Below are positions 54,527 to 63,834 of a stretch of 64,000 bases of DNA, in pieces. Numbering within the stretch: position 1 is the first letter of the stretch; each line of letters begins with the position of its first letter. Below the pieces are notes generated by a model, which saw nothing but the letters and a program-made list of their open reading frames with translations, did no database searches and was not told the origin of the DNA. The position numbers and the translations under genes were made by a program. The stretch comes from Chitinophaga oryzae (GTDB lineage: Bacteria; Bacteroidota; Bacteroidia; Chitinophagales; Chitinophagaceae). The stretch spans positions 4,216,001 to 4,280,000 of the forward strand of contig NZ_CP051204.2 of the NCBI RefSeq assembly GCF_012516375.2. The letters are read 5' to 3'.

Positions 54527-57500
54527 ATGAAAAAGACGTTCTGTCTTATTGCCATTCTCATGGCAATCACCCTCCTATTGCCTGCACAGCAGCGGCAGGT
54601 AACCGGGAAAGTGACGGGCAACAATGCGCCTGTCCCTTTTGCCACCGTCCAGCTTAAAGGAGCTGTTACCGGCACCACTACAGACCAGCAGGGAAATTTC
54701 AGGATATCCGTAACCGGTAAAGACGCCGTGCTCGTCGTCCGAAGCCTCGGCTACCTGTTGAAAGAAATACCTGTCGGAGAGGCTGCCACTATCAGCATCG
54801 ACCTGCAGCCGGATGACAAGACCATGCAGGAAGTAGTGGTGACTGCGCTCAACGTAAAGCGGGAAAAGAAATCACTGGGCTACTCCGTCCAGGAAGTAAA
54901 AGGTGCAGAACTCACCCAGTCGAAAGACGCCAATTTCATCAATGCACTCAGCGGAAAAGTAGCAGGCATACAGGTTACCGGATCTTCCGGCAATATGGGA
55001 GGATCTGCCAGGATCACCATCCGCGGTATCAACTCCATCTATGGCAACAACAACCCGCTGTTTGTGGTCGATGGCGTACCGATGGACAACAGCTTCTTTA
55101 CCGGCAACAATCCTACCAGCAGCCTTGACCAGGAACGCGGCCGCGGCGGATATGACTATGGCAACGCCATACAGGATATCAACCCCGCTGACATCGAATC
55201 CCTGTCCGTACTCAAAGGCGCTGCTGCTTCCGCCTTGTACGGCACCCGCGGTTCCAACGGCGTGATCGCCATCACCACCAAAAAGTCCAAATCAGGCGCC
55301 GCCAGCGGCATTGGCGTCACCTATAATTTTGGCGCACAGATGGAAAAAGTGTACATCATGCCGCAATACCAGGATGAATACGGTGGCGGTTATAAATTCA
55401 CCAAACTGTATGTAAAGGAACACCCGGAAGGATTCAAAGACGGCAAAGCCACCTATGACGATAACGATGGCAAAGGTCCGTACGACCTCGTTCCGGACTA
55501 TGAACCCGACGTATCCTGGGGACCACGGCTGGATGGCAGGCTCGTACGCCACTTCTGGTCATGGGACAAAAACAAACAAAACCCTGACTTCGGCATATCT
55601 GCCCCCTGGGAACCACATCCCAACAATAACCGCAGTTTCTTCGAAACCGGCCTGACGCTCACCAACAGTGTAGCCGTCACCGGTAGTAATGAGAAAGGCG
55701 CTTTCCGCCTGGCTTACACCAATCTTGACCAGAAATTCGTTCTACCCAACTCCAAACTCAAACGCAACTCTCTCAGCTTCAATGGCAACTATGCCATCTC
55801 CAGCCGGCTGGAAGCCTTTATCGGCGTCAATTACGCCAGCACCAATACCCTCGGCAGGCCCGGTACCGGCTACCACGGCAGGAACGTTATGCAGGGTTTC
55901 ACTGAATTCGGGCACCGCGACTGGGACATGGAGAAGATGAAAGACTACGCCTATGCATACGACGGGTCCCAACGTTCGTGGAACCGCGGCGCATGGGATG
56001 ATCAGCCGCCACGGTATACCGACAATCCCTACTGGACACGGTATAAAAACTACCAGACAGACCGGCGCGACCGCGTATTCGGCAACGCAGGCATCAACTT
56101 TAAACTCACCGACTACCTTACCGTTACCGGTAAATTTATGACCGACTTCTATACCGACAGCCGCCAGGAAAGAGTGGCCATCGGTTCCCAGGGCATCCCC
56201 TCTTACGTTGAAGCCACCCGTTTCGTAAAGGAAAACAACTACGAAGGACGTATCAACTTCAACAAATCCATCGGCACCCGCTTCTCCCTGACAGCCTTTG
56301 CAGGCATCAACAGAAGGGAAAACTATTTCAAATTCACCGGCGGTGAAAGCAAAGACGGGTTAAACATCGATGGCTGGTATAATCTCGCCAACTCACGCCA
56401 ACCCGCCCGTACGTACGACCGCGTGGAAAGGCTGCGTGAGAACGCCGTCTTCGGCAGCGCCTCGCTGGGCTACCAGGGCATGCTTTACCTTGACGTTACC
56501 GGCAGGAACGAATGGTCCAGCACCTTGCCGGCAGCCCACAACGCCTACTTCTTTCCATCTGTATCCGGGTCATTCGTCTTCTCCGAACTCAGCGGCCTGA
56601 AAAACACCCGCTGGCTGTCTTTCGGTAAACTCCGGCTGGGATGGGCGCAGGTAGGTAAAGGCACTATTCCTTACAGCACTGCGCTGGCCTACCTGGCAGA
56701 AGAGAACTTCGGTTCCACCGCCCACATCACCGTACCCGATCAACTGAACAATGCAAACATAAGACCTGAGATCACTACCGAAGTGGAAGCCGGCCTTGAA
56801 TTACGTTTCCTGCATAACCGGCTGGGCGTGGATTTCAGCGTATACGACAAAAAATCAAAAGACCAGATCATCCCGCTGACCATCTCCGCCTCTTCCGGTT
56901 ATACCACTGCCATCATCAATGCGGGGCTGATCAGGAATAAAGGGTTTGAACTGGCGCTCACAGGCACACCCGTGCAAACAAAGAGCGGGTTCACCTGGGA
57001 CCTGGGTTTCAACATCGCCCGCAACAAAAACAAAATCGAAAAACTGTACGACAATCCGGAGAAAGGCATCCGCGTGACCAACCTGCTGCTGGCCAACGCG
57101 CCCTTTGCCGTATCTGTGAATGCCCGCGAAGGCGAAACCTACGGCTCTATCGTTGGCTACGCCATTAAACGGGACGCCAACGGCAACAAACTGGTAGGCG
57201 CCGACGGCTTCTATATCAGGGACGCCAGCCAGTCGGTGCTGGGCAACGCGCTACCCGACTACACCGGTGGCTTCTCCTCCATGTGGAGCTATAAAGGTGT
57301 TTCACTGGGCGTCAATTTCGATTTCCAGATCGGCGGCCAGTATTTCTCCACCACCACCATGTTCGGCCGGCAATCCGGCCTCCTGGCGGAAACAGCAGAA
57401 AATGGCATCCGCGAAAACGGCACGGTGGCAGACGGGTATACAGAAGACGGCAAGAAAAATACGAAAGTCATATCCGCCTATGACCACTTCAATAACAACA

Positions 57501-57781
57501 ACGGATACGTGGTACAGGAACTCGACATGTGGGACGCCGGTTATCTCTATCTCAAAGAGATCAACCTGGGGTATACATTTGAGAAATCATTTGTGTCCGC
57601 CCTGCGGCTGCAGCACCTCCGCCTCTCCTTCTCTGCAAGGAACGTATGGCTGATCAGCACTGCCAACCCGCACCTCGATCCCACCAGCCTGGCCATATCC
57701 GCGGGCAACGTACAGGGCATTGAAGCCGCTGCGCTTCCCTCTGTACGCTCCTTCGGTGTTAACTTATCCGTTTCCTTCTAA
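54527..57781 (+). CDS. SusC/RagA-family TonB-dependent outer-membrane transporter, second pair
   Basis: The protein has 1084 residues. A signal peptide ends near LPAQQ. The carboxypeptidase-regulatory-like domain (RQVTGKVTGNNAPVPFATVQ), the plug (QEVVVTALNVKREKKSLGYS, then SALYGTRGSNGVIAITTKK) and the long TonB barrel with C-terminal FGVNLSVSF are complete. No STN domain. It pairs with the SusD gene 11 bp downstream. No glycosidase follows; instead a RiPP-like precursor and a metalloprotease do, so a peptide or protein ligand is as possible as a glycan. Confidence 0.96.
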   Translation: MKKTFCLIAILMAITLLLPAQQRQVTGKVTGNNAPVPFATVQLKGAVTGTTTDQQGNFRISVTGKDAVLVVRSLGYLLKEIPVGEAATISIDLQPDDKTMQEVVVTALNVKREKKSLGYSVQEVKGAELTQSKDANFINALSGKVAGIQVTGSSGNMGGSARITIRGINSIYGNNNPLFVVDGVPMDNSFFTGNNPTSSLDQERGRGGYDYGNAIQDINPADIESLSVLKGAAASALYGTRGSNGVIAITTKKSKSGAASGIGVTYNFGAQMEKVYIMPQYQDEYGGGYKFTKLYVKEHPEGFKDGKATYDDNDGKGPYDLVPDYEPDVSWGPRLDGRLVRHFWSWDKNKQNPDFGISAPWEPHPNNNRSFFETGLTLTNSVAVTGSNEKGAFRLAYTNLDQKFVLPNSKLKRNSLSFNGNYAISSRLEAFIGVNYASTNTLGRPGTGYHGRNVMQGFTEFGHRDWDMEKMKDYAYAYDGSQRSWNRGAWDDQPPRYTDNPYWTRYKNYQTDRRDRVFGNAGINFKLTDYLTVTGKFMTDFYTDSRQERVAIGSQGIPSYVEATRFVKENNYEGRINFNKSIGTRFSLTAFAGINRRENYFKFTGGESKDGLNIDGWYNLANSRQPARTYDRVERLRENAVFGSASLGYQGMLYLDVTGRNEWSSTLPAAHNAYFFPSVSGSFVFSELSGLKNTRWLSFGKLRLGWAQVGKGTIPYSTALAYLAEENFGSTAHITVPDQLNNANIRPEITTEVEAGLELRFLHNRLGVDFSVYDKKSKDQIIPLTISASSGYTTAIINAGLIRNKGFELALTGTPVQTKSGFTWDLGFNIARNKNKIEKLYDNPEKGIRVTNLLLANAPFAVSVNAREGETYGSIVGYAIKRDANGNKLVGADGFYIRDASQSVLGNALPDYTGGFSSMWSYKGVSLGVNFDFQIGGQYFSTTTMFGRQSGLLAETAENGIRENGTVADGYTEDGKKNTKVISAYDHFNNNNGYVVQELDMWDAGYLYLKEINLGYTFEKSFVSALRLQHLRLSFSARNVWLISTANPHLDPTSLAISAGNVQGIEAAALPSVRSFGVNLSVSF

Positions 57782-57792
57782 AAAGCTAAGCC

Positions 57793-59271
57793 ATGAAAAA
57801 AACAATATTTAAAGCGCTGTGCTTCGCGTCGGTAGTGGTGCTCCTGCTGGCAGGCTGTACTAAAAAATTCGATGAGATCAACCTGGACCCGAATAACCCG
57901 AAAACAACCGACCCCGGCTACCTGCTGGTCTCCGCCGAGAAAAAAGCCGTAGACAACATCTGGAACGAATGGAACAACGGCCGTACCGGCATGCACTACG
58001 CCCAGTACTGGTCCGCCACCACTTACTCCAACGAAAGCCGCTACCAGATCCGTGAAAACCAGAACAACAACTTCTGGAACATCCTGTACGCCGGCACCAT
58101 CAAAGACCTCAACGAGATCATCAGGATCAATACCGAAAAACCTTTCGATTACTCCCCCAACCAGATAGCCATCGCCGAAATCTTAAAAGTGTGGACCTAC
58201 CATATGCTGGTGGACGTATATGAAGACATTCCCTACAAATCTTCCCTGGGCGGCCTCGACCGGCCTAATAGTCCATACGACAAGGCTATCACCATCTATA
58301 CTGATCTGCTGAAAATACTCGGTGAGCAGGCGGCAAAACTGGACCCGTCCAAAGGTTCTTTCCCCGCCAAAACAGATATCATCTACAACGGCGATGTCAA
58401 TAAGTGGAAACGTTTTGCCAACTCTCTCCGGCTGCGTATAGCGATCCGCGTGAGTGACGTTCCCTCTTTACAGCCACTCGTCAAACAGGCTATCAACGAC
58501 GCCGTGGCCTCCGGGGTATTTACTTCCAACGCAGACAATGCCCTGTTCCGGTATGTGGAAGCGCCGCCGAACAATAATCCGCTGAACGAGGCTTTCAAAT
58601 CGCGTATTGATTTCTGTATGTGCAAAACCATGGTAGACTACATGCTCGATATCAAAGATCCCCGGCTGCCTGTTTACGCAGCGCCGGCGAAAGACAACGG
58701 CAGGTATATCGGTAAGGCATATGGCCTGAACCAGCAAAACGGGGAAACCATCCCCAACAGCGCCATATCCCTGCCCGGCAGCGCTGTGCTGGACGCCAAA
58801 GCCCCGGCTGTTTACATGGATTACGCCGAAGTGGAGTTCATCCTTGCCGAAGCCATAGAACGCAACATCATCAGCGGTTCCGCCGAAGAGCATTATAAAA
58901 AAGGAATCAGGGCTTCCCTGGAAGACCGCGGCGTCGCCGCTTCCGCTATCGATCCTTATATTGCCGGCGTTCCCTATAACGGGGGCGACTGGAAGAACGT
59001 GATCGGTACGCAAAAGTGGATCGCTCTGTACATGCAGGGCCTGGAAGGCTGGTTCGAAAGGCTGCGCCTCGACTTCAAAAAGCCGGATGGACAAGCACTG
59101 TTCGTAGCGCCCGTTGATGGCTCCCTCGACCGCGAAGTCACTGTTGTGCCTACCCGCATGACCTACCCCGTAGACGAACAACAGCTGAACAAAAGCAACT
59201 ACGACAAAGCGGTCCAGTCCATCGGCGGCAAAGACAGCAAGGCCGCAAAACACTTCTGGGACCTTTATTAA
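57793..59271 (+). CDS. SusD-like outer-membrane lipoprotein, second pair
   Basis: The protein has 492 residues. The lipoprotein signal ends VVVLLLAGC with the Cys at residue 22. The mature start TKKFDEINLDPNNPKTTDPG and inner motifs (AEILKVWTYHMLVDVYEDIP, YAEVEFILAEAIERNI, QKWIALYMQGLEGWFERLRL) identify the SusD-like_2 / SusD-RagB group. It should cap the SusC channel encoded directly upstream and bind its ligand. Confidence 0.94.
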   Translation: MKKTIFKALCFASVVVLLLAGCTKKFDEINLDPNNPKTTDPGYLLVSAEKKAVDNIWNEWNNGRTGMHYAQYWSATTYSNESRYQIRENQNNNFWNILYAGTIKDLNEIIRINTEKPFDYSPNQIAIAEILKVWTYHMLVDVYEDIPYKSSLGGLDRPNSPYDKAITIYTDLLKILGEQAAKLDPSKGSFPAKTDIIYNGDVNKWKRFANSLRLRIAIRVSDVPSLQPLVKQAINDAVASGVFTSNADNALFRYVEAPPNNNPLNEAFKSRIDFCMCKTMVDYMLDIKDPRLPVYAAPAKDNGRYIGKAYGLNQQNGETIPNSAISLPGSAVLDAKAPAVYMDYAEVEFILAEAIERNIISGSAEEHYKKGIRASLEDRGVAASAIDPYIAGVPYNGGDWKNVIGTQKWIALYMQGLEGWFERLRLDFKKPDGQALFVAPVDGSLDREVTVVPTRMTYPVDEQQLNKSNYDKAVQSIGGKDSKAAKHFWDLY

Positions 59272-59434
59272 TAAACTTTTGAGGATATAGAGACGGTCAT
59301 GAAAAAAGGTCGGTTTTCGCAGGAAGGCCGGCCTCTTGTTTTCAGCAAGCATTAACCTCTCAGAAATTACGATGCGCTGAAAATCACCCATGGCGCGGAA
59401 GACAGGGTGGAATCATCTTTTAAATCTTAATGTT

Positions 59435-59608
59435 ATGAAAAAGAAAATGTCATTGAACAAAAAACTAACACTGGCCAAAAACACCGTAGGAGTTATGACC
59501 GGCTACCAGCAGGCAGCCATCAAAGGGGGCCGTCTCACCACTATCGGGAGAACATGCCAGGTGACTACCGGCTGCCCGGTAGCGCCTGAATACCCGGGCC
59601 TCGGCTGA
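59435..59608 (+). CDS. Putative class I lanthipeptide precursor peptide
   Basis: The ATG at 59435 gives 57 residues. The first part, MKKKMSLNKKLTLAKNTVGV followed by MTGYQQAAIKGG, is the Bacteroidota lanthipeptide-type leader: a lysine-rich LNKK start, the QQ/AAIKGG end and a double-glycine cleavage site at residues 31-32. The 25-residue core (RLTTIGRTCQVTTGCPVAPE, then YPGLG) holds two Cys (41, 47) and five Thr, suitable for lanthionine rings. No LanB, LanC or peptidase-containing transporter gene is in the window, so any maturation enzymes are elsewhere or absent. It is followed at once by its own terminator. Confidence 0.75.
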   Translation: MKKKMSLNKKLTLAKNTVGVMTGYQQAAIKGGRLTTIGRTCQVTTGCPVAPEYPGLG

Positions 59609-59613
59609 CAAAA

Positions 59614-59663
59614 CAACGGAAACCGCCGCCTGCGTGGTTTCCGTTGCATTATTTTCTTTCTTA
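59614..59663 (+). terminator. Terminator of the lanthipeptide precursor gene
   Basis: CAACGGAAACC (59614-59624) and GGTTTCCGTTG (59636-59646) form an 11-bp stem starting 5 bp after the stop codon, followed by a T-rich tract (cattattttctttctt). Confidence 0.85.
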
Positions 59664-59696
59664 AAATAATATACCCGACAAATAGAAACTATTCCT

Positions 59697-59704
59697 TATT
59701 TTTG
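59697..59704 (+). promoter_or_regulatory. -7 element upstream of the metalloprotease gene
   Basis: TATTTTTG is a perfect TAnnTTTG match, 193 bp before the start at 59898. No clear -33 element was found. The leader would contain a 12-codon frame and a small ACCGGC/GCCGGT hairpin. Confidence 0.4.
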
Positions 59705-59897
59705 AACGGAACAATGAATACCAGTCATAGCAAAAGACCGGCTGGCCGGTAAACGCCCGCTTTCTGTTATTGGCTATTTACCCTTCCTCCTGTGTTTCAC
59801 GCTAACAGATTTTCCCATTACACAACAGAAAAACCCTTTGGTACGATGTAAACATACTATCTGATAAACCTTTATTCTTCATCCAAAACAGTAAACA

Positions 59898-61481
59898 ATG
59901 ACCAAAATCGCTCCTCTCCTGGTGGTGGCCACCGTATTGGCCATGGCAATCACCAGCTGTCAGAAACAACCCGAATCCACTCCCCTTGAGAAAATGGACG
60001 CCAAAAAATCATCGGTGGCCGTCAATGGCGTAGCCAATGGCACCTATATGCTCAACGTTGTCTATTTCGTTCCATCCGACCTCGATACCGTTCCGGGATA
60101 CCGGGAAAGGCTAAACGGGGTATTCCTGTATATGCAGCAGTTCACCACCAAATGGATGAACCAGTGGGGATATGCCGGCAGAACAATAGGACTGCAGACA
60201 GATTCCGCCGGCCGGTTGAAAATATCGCTGGTCCGCGGACAGCAGGGCAAAAGCAGCTATCCTTACGAAGGCGGTTCCGGCGCCGTGATGAATGAAGTAA
60301 ACGCCTATTTCGCCGCTCATCCGGCCGAGAAAAAAAGTGACCATATCATGGTGATCATTCCCACCTATTCCTATGGCGCCAACGGAGATCCCAGCGGCGG
60401 GCCATTCTACGGAATCGGCCGCTGGTGCTTTGCGCTCGACTACACCGGCCTGGATACGATCAACCTGGGAAAACCGGATGATAAATTCTCTACCAAATGG
60501 ATAGGCGGCATGGCACATGAGATGGGCCACGGTATTAATCTCCCGCACAACGGCGGCGCCCAGTCGCAAAATATCCTGTATGGCACCACGCTGATGGGTT
60601 ACGGCAACGGCACTTTAGGTAAAGCGCCTACTTATTTTTCACCGGCGGATGTCGCCATCCTGGCCAATGGCCAGCTATTCAGTCCCGTTACGCGGAGCGA
60701 CTGGTACACAGATCCCGGCTGCCAGGTGAAACGGGTATATGCGGAGTATAACAGCGGTTCCGCCAGTATTATCGTCTCCGGCAAATTTTCGGCTGCCAAA
60801 GCGGTGAAGGATATCGCTTATTACAACCGCAACACCGGTAACGATAATGGCGGCTACAACTCGGTTACCTTTGCCTCCAAGCCGATAGGCACCGACAGTT
60901 TTCGTATCGCCATGCCCGTGAGCGACTTCAGGGACAAGGGCAATACAAACTATGAATTTACTATCCGGCTATGCCATGAAAACGGTAGTATCACCAGTTA
61001 TGTGGCCTCCTACAGCTTTGTCAACGACGTCCCTGTTGTCAACTTCGGGGATAAAGTGGTATACGATAAAACCGGGTGGACAGTAACCGCTTTCAGTTCG
61101 GAGGAAACAGCCGCGGAAAACGGCGCCGCCGCCAATATCATCGATGGCTCCGGCAGCAGCTTCTGGCACTCGCGGTGGTCTTCCGCTGCGGCCAGCTATC
61201 CGCACACCATCACCATCGATATGGGACAGGCGCTGGACGTAAACCGGTTTACATTTAAACAGCGGAGCAGCAGAATGGTAAAAGACATACAAATCCTGAG
61301 CAGCAATAACAACACCACCTGGACGCCGATCGGCACTTTCACGCTGGCGGCCACCACCAACCCGCAGAACATCGTTCTTCCTTCCACCAAAAACTTCCGT
61401 TATTTCAGGCTGAATATGACCAGTTCCTATGATGGCGAACAGTTTGCCGCCATGTGTGAGGTGGGCACCTATAAAGACTGA
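59898..61481 (+). CDS. Metzincin-like zinc metalloprotease lipoprotein with C-terminal discoidin domain
   Basis: The protein has 527 residues. The signal MTKIAPLLVVATVLAMAITSC ends in a lipobox Cys. The protease half has HEMGHGINLPH at residues 207-217: HExxH with zinc ligands His207 and His211, Glu208 as base and His217 as third ligand, a metzincin layout, although the usual Gly is Asn. A Met-turn candidate is TTLMGYGNG. The C-terminal 130 residues (HSRWSSAAASYPHTITIDMG, then QRSSRMVKDIQILSSNNNTT) are an F5/8-type C (discoidin) module that binds glycans or surfaces. It is likely an outer-membrane-anchored protease. It lies one terminator away from the lanthipeptide precursor. Confidence 0.85.
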   Translation: MTKIAPLLVVATVLAMAITSCQKQPESTPLEKMDAKKSSVAVNGVANGTYMLNVVYFVPSDLDTVPGYRERLNGVFLYMQQFTTKWMNQWGYAGRTIGLQTDSAGRLKISLVRGQQGKSSYPYEGGSGAVMNEVNAYFAAHPAEKKSDHIMVIIPTYSYGANGDPSGGPFYGIGRWCFALDYTGLDTINLGKPDDKFSTKWIGGMAHEMGHGINLPHNGGAQSQNILYGTTLMGYGNGTLGKAPTYFSPADVAILANGQLFSPVTRSDWYTDPGCQVKRVYAEYNSGSASIIVSGKFSAAKAVKDIAYYNRNTGNDNGGYNSVTFASKPIGTDSFRIAMPVSDFRDKGNTNYEFTIRLCHENGSITSYVASYSFVNDVPVVNFGDKVVYDKTGWTVTAFSSEETAAENGAAANIIDGSGSSFWHSRWSSAAASYPHTITIDMGQALDVNRFTFKQRSSRMVKDIQILSSNNNTTWTPIGTFTLAATTNPQNIVLPSTKNFRYFRLNMTSSYDGEQFAAMCEVGTYKD

Positions 61482-61504
61482 TCGAAAAACAGATAAGCAT
61501 ATAT

Positions 61505-61539
61505 AAAAAATCCGGGTAGATGTACCCGGATTTTTTTTT
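61505..61539 (+). terminator. Terminator of the metalloprotease gene
   Basis: TCCGGGTA and TACCCGGA flanked by A6 and T9 form a 14-bp stem with a GATG loop, ending in a nine-base T-run. A textbook intrinsic terminator. Confidence 0.95.
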
Positions 61540-61589
61540 GCTGCCGTCCTCTCGGAAAAAAGTTTCAACTTCGCAGTTTATACCAGTAT

Positions 61590-62495
61590 ATGGCAAAAGC
61601 GACTGCATCGCTGGAAGCGTTTTACCGGGATAAGTTCGGCACCCTGTCTGACGACTTCCAGAAAAACATAGGACAATTCAATGCCTTCAGGATTGAGGAC
61701 AGGGTGCGGACAGGCGCCACTTCCCCCACCTTTGTGCGCAGGGATTTTTTTAAGATCATGTTGTACCGGGGAGATAATATTTTTCACTATGGCGACCAAA
61801 GTATTCCGGTAAGCGGCAATACACTGCTGTTCTTCCACCCGCAGGCGCCTTATACCTATGAACCGCTGACCGCCGGTACCGGCGGTTATTTTTGTGTGTT
61901 CCGGGATGAGTTTTTCAGGGAAAACCTCCGGCTGGAACTGGGCAAACTGCCTTTGTTCACCATAAGCGCGCCGCCGGTATTCAGCCTGGACAAAGAAAAA
62001 GCGGAGGAGGTAACTACCATCTTTGAGAAAATCATCCGGGAGCTGCATTCAGATTATGCTTATAAATATGAACTGATCAGGGCTTATGTAAGCGAACTGA
62101 TCTACCTGGCCATGAAACTCCGGCCAGCCGGCAACAGGTATGCGCATCCCGATGCCGCGTCACGGATAACGGCCGTTTTCACCGAGCTGCTGGAGCGACA
62201 GTTCCCTATTGAATCGGTGTCCCAGCGTTTTGAACTGCGCTCGCCGAAAGCCTTTGCAGACAGGCTCTCCGTTCATGTAAATTCACTCAACCGCGCCATC
62301 AAAAAAACCACCGGACATACCACCACCGACCTTATTTTCGAGCGGCTGACGGCGGAAGCCAAAGCGCTGCTGAAACACACCACCTGGAACATCGCAGAGA
62401 TCAGTTATGTGCTGGGATTTGAAGACCAGGCGCATTTCAACAATTTTTTCAGAAAACAGACCACTATGAGCCCTTCCGATTTCAGGCAGGTTTGA
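61590..62495 (+). CDS. AraC-family transcriptional regulator
   Basis: The protein has 301 residues. The N-terminal cupin-like half includes ARYSD-type features such as RGDNIFHYGDQSIPVSGNTL and FFHPQAPYTYEP. The C-terminal HTH pair ends with WNIAEISYVLGFEDQAHFNN followed by FFRKQTTMSPSDFRQ, a clean AraC signature. It sits 74 bp before the SDR gene on the same strand and probably controls it, as is common for AraC-SDR pairs of Bacteroidota. Confidence 0.93.
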   Translation: MAKATASLEAFYRDKFGTLSDDFQKNIGQFNAFRIEDRVRTGATSPTFVRRDFFKIMLYRGDNIFHYGDQSIPVSGNTLLFFHPQAPYTYEPLTAGTGGYFCVFRDEFFRENLRLELGKLPLFTISAPPVFSLDKEKAEEVTTIFEKIIRELHSDYAYKYELIRAYVSELIYLAMKLRPAGNRYAHPDAASRITAVFTELLERQFPIESVSQRFELRSPKAFADRLSVHVNSLNRAIKKTTGHTTTDLIFERLTAEAKALLKHTTWNIAEISYVLGFEDQAHFNNFFRKQTTMSPSDFRQV

Positions 62496-62546
62496 ATTTG
62501 ACAAATAATGGTTTGTATACGACAAAAATACTGTCCGGCAGCGGGG

Positions 62547-62554
62547 TAATTTTG
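62547..62554 (+). promoter_or_regulatory. -7 element of the SDR gene
   Basis: TAATTTTG is a perfect TAnnTTTG match, 15 bp before the start codon at 62570. No well-spaced -33 element was found, which fits a promoter that needs an activator such as the adjacent AraC protein. Confidence 0.45.
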
Positions 62555-62569
62555 CTTAAAAAACAGATC

Positions 62570-63403
62570 ATGAGCCAAACAAAAACCTGGTATATCACCG
62601 GTGCATCAAAAGGAATGGGGTTGTCCCTTGTAAAACAGTTGCTGGAAAAAGGCCAGCGTGTAGCCGCTACCTCGCGGTCAATAAGCGCGTTTGACGCATT
62701 CAGGGAAAATGACAATTTCCTGCCGCTGGAAACAGACCTGAAAAGCGAGCCTGCTGTTGCAGCGTCGATAAGACAAGCCGTCGGGAAATTCGGCCGGCTG
62801 GACGTTGTAGTCAATAATGCAGGGTATGGACTGGGCGGTGCGCTGGAAGAACTTACCGCAGAAGAGATCAACGAAAACTTTGAGATTAATTTCTTCGCAG
62901 TAGTACGGGTGATACAGCAGGCATTACCCTATATGCGACAACAGCGGTCCGGCCATATCATTAACATTTCCTCCATCGCTGGTTTTGCGCCCGGCCTGGG
63001 CTGGGCGGTATACTGTGCGGCCAAATTCGCGGTGAGCGGCCTGAGTGCCGCGTTGACCAACGACCTGAAGCCGTTGGGTATCCATGTGACCAATGTTATG
63101 CCCGGCGCCTTCCGGACCAGTTTTGCCGCAGCAGACTCCATCGCCTTCAGCCGGCAAACCATTTCCGATTATGAACATTTGCGGGCGTCTCATGCCAAGC
63201 TGAGCAGTATGGACGGCGCGCAACCGGGTGACCCGGATAAGATGGCGGACATCTTCCTTCAACTCACTTCCAGTCCGGACCCCGCCACAGATCTTTTCCT
63301 GGGGAGCGATGCGTACCATCGGGCCACTGCCAGGATAGCGCAGTTACAGGCGCAGATGAATACATGGAAAGCAGCTTCCTTCGCCACCGATTTTAGTGCG
63401 TAG
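62570..63403 (+). CDS. Short-chain dehydrogenase/reductase (SDR)
   Basis: The start is taken at the ATG at 62570 (MSQTKTWYITGASKGMGLSL), giving 277 residues. The cofactor motif is TGASKGMG (residues 10-17), the NNAG strand motif is VVNNAGYG, and the catalytic Ser-Tyr-Lys are in NISSIAGFAPG and VYCAAK. It is a classical SDR of the type often induced by an AraC regulator, which is encoded just upstream. It probably reduces a carbonyl with NADPH; the substrate is unknown. Confidence 0.94.
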   Translation: MSQTKTWYITGASKGMGLSLVKQLLEKGQRVAATSRSISAFDAFRENDNFLPLETDLKSEPAVAASIRQAVGKFGRLDVVVNNAGYGLGGALEELTAEEINENFEINFFAVVRVIQQALPYMRQQRSGHIINISSIAGFAPGLGWAVYCAAKFAVSGLSAALTNDLKPLGIHVTNVMPGAFRTSFAAADSIAFSRQTISDYEHLRASHAKLSSMDGAQPGDPDKMADIFLQLTSSPDPATDLFLGSDAYHRATARIAQLQAQMNTWKAASFATDFSA

Positions 63404-63408
63404 GCCAG

Positions 63409-63819
63409 TTAAGCGCCAAAGTATTCGTGAAATACGAAATAGCCGCCGCCAATCAGCAGCAGGTCTATTGCCACCGCCAACAGCGTTAGCGGCCACCAGA
63501 AAATTGTTCCGTAATTGAGGAACCAAACCGTCTCCGGCCTGCCGGGATGAAATATAAAAGCGGCGGTCTCGCCTACCTGCCATTTTGCAGTAGAAGAGCC
63601 TGTCAGATGCTTATAAGTGATGACTTCATGCCGGCGGGTGGGGATATTGAAAACGGGATAGTAAAACGTACCGTCGTCCTCATTTTTCTCTACCAGCTCC
63701 ACAACGGTGCCCACGGCGCGCTCACCATTCTTCATAAATGCGAGCATGCGCCTGAGGCTTTTCAGGGCAAAGACTAACAGTAAAGCGCCAACGATGATAT
63801 AAATGGAATGTATGGTCAT
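63409..63819 (-). CDS. DUF3592-family membrane protein
   Basis: The protein has 136 residues. One N-terminal helix (SIYIIVGALLLVFALKSL) and one C-terminal helix (WPLTLLAVAIDLLLIGGGY) flank the DUF3592 beta domain (AVGTVVELVEKNEDDGTFYY, then YPVFNIPTRRHEVITYKH). Function is unknown. A shorter paralog, cut by the window edge, lies directly upstream on the same strand. Confidence 0.85.
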   Translation of the reverse strand: MTIHSIYIIVGALLLVFALKSLRRMLAFMKNGERAVGTVVELVEKNEDDGTFYYPVFNIPTRRHEVITYKHLTGSSTAKWQVGETAAFIFHPGRPETVWFLNYGTIFWWPLTLLAVAIDLLLIGGGYFVFHEYFGA

Positions 63820-63834
63820 AAGAATGTTATTGGG

